A stretch of DNA of 64,000 nucleotides. Source: Coriobacteriaceae bacterium (GTDB lineage Bacteria > Actinomycetota > Coriobacteriia > Coriobacteriales > Coriobacteriaceae). How positions within the stretch are numbered: the first letter of the stretch is position 1; every line of letters begins with the position of its first letter. Where the stretch lies: contig CADFMD010000007.1 of the NCBI GenBank assembly GCA_902835305.1, forward strand, positions 62,001-126,000, in the 5' to 3' direction. Shown piece by piece: positions 59,647-64,000 of the stretch. The translations under genes were made by a program, and so were the position numbers. The notes below the pieces were generated by a model, which searched no databases, was not told the origin of the DNA, and saw nothing but the letters and a program-made list of their open reading frames with translations.

Positions 59647-62274
59647 ATGAGAATCGATAAGCTAGCAATGACGTCGCGCGAGGCGCTGCAGACCGCCATG
59701 AGCACGGCTGCCGATGCACAGGCCGGCGCGGTGGAGCCGATCCACCTGCTGTCTGCCCTGCTCGGTGCCGGCGAGCGCAATATCTCCGTGATCATCGAGC
59801 GCATCGGTGCCGACCCGGCTCAGCTCGCACGCTCCACACAAGATGCCATCGACCATGCGCCCAAGGTGTCGGGCGAGGGTCAGCAGATGGGCCTGTCCAA
59901 CGAGCTCGTTCGCGTGATCGAGAAGGCCGAGAAAAAGGCCACCAAGATGGGCGACAGCTTTGTGGTGACCGAGCATCTGCTGATGGCACTTGCCGAGGAC
60001 AAGGGTGAGGCGGGTCGCGTGCTGCGTGACGCCGGCGTGACCAAGGAGCGCATCGAGCAAGTCTACGAGGAACTGCGCGGCGATGACCGCGTGACGTCTG
60101 CCGAGGACAAGACGCAGTTTGAGGCGTTGGAGCAGTACGGTCGCAACATCTGCGATCTGGCTCGCGCCGGCAAGCTCGACCCGGTCATCGGCCGTACCGA
60201 CGAGATCCGTCGTACTATTCAGGTTCTGTCCCGCCGCACCAAGAACAACCCCGTGCTTATCGGCGAGCCGGGCGTCGGCAAGACGGCCATCGTCGAGGGC
60301 ATTGCTCAGCGAATCGTGGCCGGCGACGTACCGAGCACCCTGCGCGACCGCGACCTCATCGAGCTCGACATGAGCGCGCTGGTCGCCGGCGCCAAGTATC
60401 GCGGCGAGTTCGAGGACCGCTTGAAGGCCGTGCTCAAGGAAGTGCAAAAGGCGCAAGGCAAGGTCATCCTGTTCATCGATGAGCTCCACACCATCGTGGG
60501 CGCGGGTGCCACCGAGGGCTCCATGGATGCCGGCAACATCCTCAAGCCGGCGCTCGCCCGTGGCGACTTGCACGCAATCGGCGCGACTACGCTCGACGAG
60601 TACCGCAAGTACATCGAGAAGGACGCGGCACTCGCCCGTCGTTTCCAGACCGTGATGGTCAGCGAGCCTACCGTCGAGGACACCATTTCAATCCTGCGTG
60701 GCCTCAAGGAGAAGTACGAGATCTTCCACGGCGTGCATATCACCGATAGTGCGCTCGTGGCAGCTGCCGACCTCTCCGATCGCTATATCGCCGACCGCTT
60801 CCTGCCCGACAAGGCCATCGACCTGGTCGATGAGGCGGCAAGCCGCTTGCGCATGGAGCTCGACAGCATGCCGGTCGAGATCGACGCCACCACGCGTCAG
60901 CTCACCCAGCTGCAGATCGAGGAACAGGCGCTCATGAAAGAGACCGACGACGCCTCTAAGGAGCGTTTGGAGGCTCTGCGCCAAGAGATTGCCGAAGTCC
61001 AGGAAAAGCTCAACGTGCAAAAGGCCGGCTGGCTCAACCAAAAGAACGCCATCGACCACGTGCAGGAGCTTAAGGGCCAGCTTGACGCGGCCAAGAGCGA
61101 AGAGGAGCGCGCGACGCGCAACGGCGATCTGGGCCGTGCGTCCGAGCTTCGCTATTCTGTGATCCCGGGTCTGCAGCAGCAGATTCAGGATTCCGAGGCT
61201 GCGCTCGAGGCGCAAAAGCAGCAGGACGGCGAGGGCCTCAACGAACAGGTGACCTCCGACGAGATCGCCGAGGTCGTGAGCGCCTGGACCGGTGTGCCCG
61301 TGTCCAAGATGATGCAGGGCGAGCTCGACAAGTTGAAGGGCTTGGAGGGCGAGCTGCATAAGCGCGTTATCGGTCAGGACGAGGCCGTCTCCGCTGTAGC
61401 CGCGGCCGTGCGTCGCAGCCGTGCGGGTCTCTCCGACCCAGACAAGCCCATCGGCAGCTTCTTCTTCCTGGGCCCCACCGGCGTAGGCAAGACCGAGCTC
61501 GCCAAGGCGCTGGCCGAGTGCCTGTTCGATGACGAGCGCGCGCTCGTGCGTATCGACATGTCCGAGTATATGGAGAAGTTCAGCGTCCAGCGTCTGATCG
61601 GTGCGCCCCCGGGATACGTGGGCTATGACGAGGGCGGCCAGCTCACCGAGGCCGTGCGCCGTCGTCCCTACTCCGTGATCTTGCTCGACGAGATGGAGAA
61701 GGCTCATCCGGATGTCTTTAACGTGCTGCTGCAGGTGCTCGACGACGGCCGTTTGACCGACGGTCAGGGTCGCCAAGTGTCCTTCAAGAACACGATTATC
61801 ATCATGACGTCCAACGTGGGCTCCAAGGCTATCGCCGATCTGTCCGGCAAGGACGAGGAGGAGATGCGCCATCAGGTCGACGCCGCCATGGCTCAGACCT
61901 TCCGCCCCGAGTTCCTCAACCGTATCGACGATATCGTGGTGTTCCATCCGCTCGGCATGGCGCAGATCGAGAAGATCGTCGACATCCAGCTTGCCGACGT
62001 CCGCGCGCGTCTGGCCAAGGAGCGCATGACGCTTGCCATCACCCCGGCGGCCAAGCAGATGCTCGCCGTGGGTGGCCTGGACCCCGTGTTCGGTGCCCGT
62101 CCGCTCAAGCGCCTGGTCCAGCGCGAGGTCGTGGACGCCATCGCCGCCGCCATCATCGACGGTACGGTGCGCGAGGGCGATCAGGTGACGGTCGATGCCG
62201 ACAAGGACGGCGGCTTTACCGTCGTGTGCGACAACACGCCGTCTGCTACCTACGAGGTCCCCGACGCCGAGTAG
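59647..62274 (+). CDS. clpB: Disaggregase ClpB
   Basis: An 875-residue Hsp100 chaperone that, with DnaK, pulls proteins out of aggregates. Order: N-domain (about 1-150; [11 protein letters not shown]), first AAA domain with [13 protein letters not shown], coiled-coil middle domain (about 400-530; [16 protein letters not shown] type), second AAA domain with [14 protein letters not shown] and [15 protein letters not shown], and the C-terminal D2 small domain. GAGAGGTGATTCC precedes the ATG. It is monocistronic, with a palindrome shared with dnaK upstream and a terminator behind. Confidence 0.97.
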   Translation: MRIDKLAMTSREALQTAMSTAADAQAGAVEPIHLLSALLGAGERNISVIIERIGADPAQLARSTQDAIDHAPKVSGEGQQMGLSNELVRVIEKAEKKATKMGDSFVVTEHLLMALAEDKGEAGRVLRDAGVTKERIEQVYEELRGDDRVTSAEDKTQFEALEQYGRNICDLARAGKLDPVIGRTDEIRRTIQVLSRRTKNNPVLIGEPGVGKTAIVEGIAQRIVAGDVPSTLRDRDLIELDMSALVAGAKYRGEFEDRLKAVLKEVQKAQGKVILFIDELHTIVGAGATEGSMDAGNILKPALARGDLHAIGATTLDEYRKYIEKDAALARRFQTVMVSEPTVEDTISILRGLKEKYEIFHGVHITDSALVAAADLSDRYIADRFLPDKAIDLVDEAASRLRMELDSMPVEIDATTRQLTQLQIEEQALMKETDDASKERLEALRQEIAEVQEKLNVQKAGWLNQKNAIDHVQELKGQLDAAKSEEERATRNGDLGRASELRYSVIPGLQQQIQDSEAALEAQKQQDGEGLNEQVTSDEIAEVVSAWTGVPVSKMMQGELDKLKGLEGELHKRVIGQDEAVSAVAAAVRRSRAGLSDPDKPIGSFFFLGPTGVGKTELAKALAECLFDDERALVRIDMSEYMEKFSVQRLIGAPPGYVGYDEGGQLTEAVRRRPYSVILLDEMEKAHPDVFNVLLQVLDDGRLTDGQGRQVSFKNTIIIMTSNVGSKAIADLSGKDEEEMRHQVDAAMAQTFRPEFLNRIDDIVVFHPLGMAQIEKIVDIQLADVRARLAKERMTLAITPAAKQMLAVGGLDPVFGARPLKRLVQREVVDAIAAAIIDGTVREGDQVTVDADKDGGFTVVCDNTPSATYEVPDAE

Positions 62275-62318
62275 ATTTATGGGACATGCCTTAAAATCTG
62301 CCAGCCGTCTCTAAACGC

Positions 62319-62357
62319 CAAGGGCGGCGGATCCAATTGGGTCCGCCGCCCTTTTTC
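62319..62357 (+). terminator. Terminator of clpB
   Basis: AAGGGCGGCGGATCC-AATT-GGGTCCGCCGCCCTT: a 12-bp GC stem followed by TTT, 45 bases after the clpB stop. Confidence 0.9.
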
Positions 62358-62408
62358 GTGCGACAATCGATAATGTTGAACACGATTGCATGGCAAGGAG
62401 ATATGCAG

Positions 62409-62603
62409 ATGATAGACAAGAACAAGACGAATGCGCCGGTCGCCAACGCCGCGCCGGCCGCACCCAAGCCTGCACCCAAGCCTGTGCCCAAGCCGCGCGA
62501 CCCCTACATCCGTGCCGAGAACGAGGATGACGACGGCTACGATCCTTATAGCGATCGTCGCCCCGAGCGCGAGCCCCTCTTCGAAGCCGACCCCTGGCGT
62601 TAA
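62409..62603 (+). CDS. Small Pro/Ala-rich hypothetical protein
   Basis: A 64-residue hydrophilic protein: MIDKNKTNAPVANAAPAA, then a run of PKPAPKPVPKPRDP repeats, then an acidic Tyr/Asp segment (ENEDDDGYDPYSD) and the end EPLFEADPWR. ATG 62409 follows AAGGAG by eight bases; ATG 62403 is too close to the site. No family was recognised. It is probably disordered and may be an adaptor; function unknown. Confidence 0.6.
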   Translation: MIDKNKTNAPVANAAPAAPKPAPKPVPKPRDPYIRAENEDDDGYDPYSDRRPEREPLFEADPWR

Positions 62604-62640
62604 GTAGCTCATTTGGGACGGGGCTTTTTTAGCTACTTTG
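62604..62640 (+). repeat. TTTGGGACGGGGCTTTTTT repeat with AAGTAGCT/AGCTACTT stem
   Basis: AAGTAGCT and AGCTACTT flank TTTGGGACGGGGCTTTTTT. The core is shared with 20450-20528. It could serve as a weak terminator behind the small gene. Confidence 0.6.
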
Positions 62641-62726
62641 TTTTCGGCTAGAGGCGTTCATGCCTGCCCCCCTCGGCCGCTCGATATCCTCCGGGAGGGG
62701 CCACTAATAGAAAACTTGCTTATCCA

Positions 62727-62802
62727 TTAATCAAGATACGCATAATCTTGCTCTCCTGCTAATCAAGAATCGTTATAATCTTGATTAGCAGGAGAGCAAG
62801 AT
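62727..62802 (+). promoter_or_regulatory. AT-rich palindromic region upstream of the second AAA/DUF4143 gene
   Basis: ATCTTGCTCTCCTGCTAATC then AAGA (62745-62768) is the exact reverse complement of 62779-62802: 24-bp arms with a 10-base loop. A shorter related dyad, TTAATCAAGA...TAATCTTG (62727-62750), overlaps its left end. The right arm ends ten bases before the ATPase start, so the structure could hide the ribosome site or bind the gene product. Confidence 0.65.
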
Positions 62803-62811
62803 TGGAGAATT

Positions 62812-64000
62812 ATGGCATTCAACGACTTGGTGGCTCAAAAAATAAAGGACTTTGAGCAACAGGGGATTCCGCAGGTCTTTGAGCGCGACCTTGATCTGGG
62901 CAACCCGCAGGAGCCAAAGCGCGACAACATCGTATATGTGATTGTGGGCGCCCGTCGTTGTGGAAAGACGTATCGCCTGTATCAGGAGATACGGCGGCTT
63001 CAGGGCCAAGGCGTCGAGCTTGACCGGATGCTATATTTCAATTTTGAGGATGAGCGCTTGCGTCCGTATGAGCCATCGCTACTAGCGGACGTGCTCGATA
63101 CATTCTATGCACTATATCCTGCTGCTCGAGGCGAGGGCGCCTACCTTTTCTTTGACGAGATCCAGGAAATACCCGAATGGGGTGCGTTTCTGCGACGCGT
63201 GGTCGATACGGAGAAGGCGACCGTTTACGTGACGGGATCTTCTTTTAAGATGCTGTCCTCAGAACTTAAGAGCGAGTTCAGGGGCCGTTCTCTTGTGCGA
63301 GAGCTTTTTCCGTTGAGTTTTTCGGAATACGTCCGATATAAGACGGGGAGCGTTCCTGAGCCGGATGCACCCTTTTCATCGAGCGATGCAGCACTGCTTC
63401 GACATCATCTGATCGGATATCTCGAGCGAGGGGGATTCATCGCGACACTTGAGCAGACGCCCGCAGACGCGATTCAGCTGCTACAGGAATATGCGTCGCG
63501 AACGGTCGCCATGGACGTCGTTGAACGTTACGACGTCAAGAACCCCCGTTTGGCCTCGCTGTTTCTGGCGCGGTGCATGGCATCTTCGGGACGAGAGCTG
63601 TCAGTGAACAAAGTGTACAACGAGTTCAAGAGCAGACAGATATCCGTCAGTCGAAATACGCTCAGCGACTTACTTGAGTATTACGAGGACGCCTACCTGC
63701 TGTTTTCGGTGCCGGAGTTCACGCGTTCGCTTGCAAATAATACGCGGTCTGCGTCTAAGGTCTACGCCGTCGATCCTGCGATGTTCGGAGCGTTCTCCCC
63801 CGCATCGGCATTGGATCATGGTCAGAGGCTCGAGACCGCGGTGTTCAATGCGCTCAGAAGAAGGACCCCCGCCGTGCGGCCCGGTTCGGTTTGCCGCCTG
63901 CTGATTAAAGATAAGAATAAAAGCCATGAGGTGGACTTTGTGGCTGGGGATGCACTGCTCATGCAGGCTTACGGCCTGATTCAGGTAAGTGTGGATATGA
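62812..64000 (+). CDS. AAA ATPase with DUF4143 domain, C-terminus beyond the window
   Basis: At least 396 residues, open at the right edge. The P-loop domain has VGARRCGKTYRLYQEI (Walker A), YLFFDEIQEIPEWG (Walker B) and VYVTGSSFKML (sensor); then FRGRSLVRELFPLSFSEY, and DUF4143 with NTLSDLLEYYEDAYLLFSV and a nuclease-like HEVDFVAGDALLMQAYGLIQV. GGAG lies five bases before the ATG. It is a different branch from the ATPase at 23708-24973 but has the same design: lower GC and an upstream AT-rich palindrome. Role unknown. Confidence 0.85.
   Translation, partial: MAFNDLVAQKIKDFEQQGIPQVFERDLDLGNPQEPKRDNIVYVIVGARRCGKTYRLYQEIRRLQGQGVELDRMLYFNFEDERLRPYEPSLLADVLDTFYALYPAARGEGAYLFFDEIQEIPEWGAFLRRVVDTEKATVYVTGSSFKMLSSELKSEFRGRSLVRELFPLSFSEYVRYKTGSVPEPDAPFSSSDAALLRHHLIGYLERGGFIATLEQTPADAIQLLQEYASRTVAMDVVERYDVKNPRLASLFLARCMASSGRELSVNKVYNEFKSRQISVSRNTLSDLLEYYEDAYLLFSVPEFTRSLANNTRSASKVYAVDPAMFGAFSPASALDHGQRLETAVFNALRRRTPAVRPGSVCRLLIKDKNKSHEVDFVAGDALLMQAYGLIQVSVDM

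Overview
The window looks like chromosomal DNA of a gut Coriobacteriia actinobacterium, most likely Collinsella or a close relative. This is an inference from gene content and style: high GC, a dnaK-grpE-dnaJ-hspR heat-shock operon together with clpB, an NRAMP-related magnesium transporter gene, a hypF-C-D-E set behind a NikR-type regulator, many DUF4143-type ATPase genes, and short intergenic repeats built around the core GGGACAG. No rRNA, tRNA or CRISPR array was seen.

Layout. 1-3.9 kb holds the tail of an ABC-2 permease and an ABC ATPase/FtsX-type permease pair. 4.1-12.5 kb holds a DUF362 ferredoxin-like protein, an alpha/beta hydrolase, a hemolysin III homologue, a CNNM/CorC protein, then a run of envelope-type genes: a stand-alone relative of the cyanophycin synthetase N-domain, a YtxH protein, a PRC-barrel protein and a polysaccharide-deacetylase homologue with eroded metal ligands. 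12.8-16 kb is a PRC/MgtE-N/CBS membrane protein directly followed by an NRAMP-family transporter, behind a structured leader. 16-23.6 kb holds an OatA-like acyltransferase, ribokinase plus nucleoside hydrolase, luxS, a DUF4867-like gene and a GH1 phospho-glucosidase. 23.7-28.3 kb holds an AT-flanked AAA/DUF4143 gene and an MgtA-type Mg2+ P-ATPase with a possible leader peptide. 28.5-33.8 kb holds pyrE, an XRE-desulfoferrodoxin fusion, an RpiR regulator divergent from a PTS EIIA gene, a lipoprotein and a Gph-like phosphatase.

33.9-39.9 kb is the [NiFe]-hydrogenase maturation set hypF-hypC-hypD-hypE with a His-rich NikR homologue and a small helical protein; hydrogenase structural genes and hypA/hypB are not here. 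40-43.5 kb holds thioredoxin, an unrecognised protein with a faint uracil-DNA-glycosylase pattern, a GHKL kinase and a membrane protein whose stop codon is supplied by an IS3-family element (43.5-44.8 kb). 44.8-45.7 kb is a scar of IS remnants and long palindromes. 45.8-49.7 kb is the de novo NAD operon nadA-nadB-nadC-niaR behind a perfect 19-bp palindrome that overlaps the promoter. 49.9-54.9 kb holds a ferredoxin and the dnaK operon; 55.2-57.5 kb an aconitase-family hydratase; 57.8-59.4 kb two exported proteins; 59.6-62.3 kb clpB, whose upstream region shares a palindromic element with dnaK. A second AAA/DUF4143 gene, again behind a large AT-rich palindrome, runs off the right edge.

The observations judged most worth following are: the HTH-desulfoferrodoxin fusion, the Mg2+ gene sets with candidate RNA or leader-peptide control, the shared promoter-proximal block in front of the EIIA and GH1 genes, the dnaK/clpB palindrome, the DUF4143 ATPases with their own palindromic upstream regions, and the rich set of GGGACAG-type intergenic hairpins.
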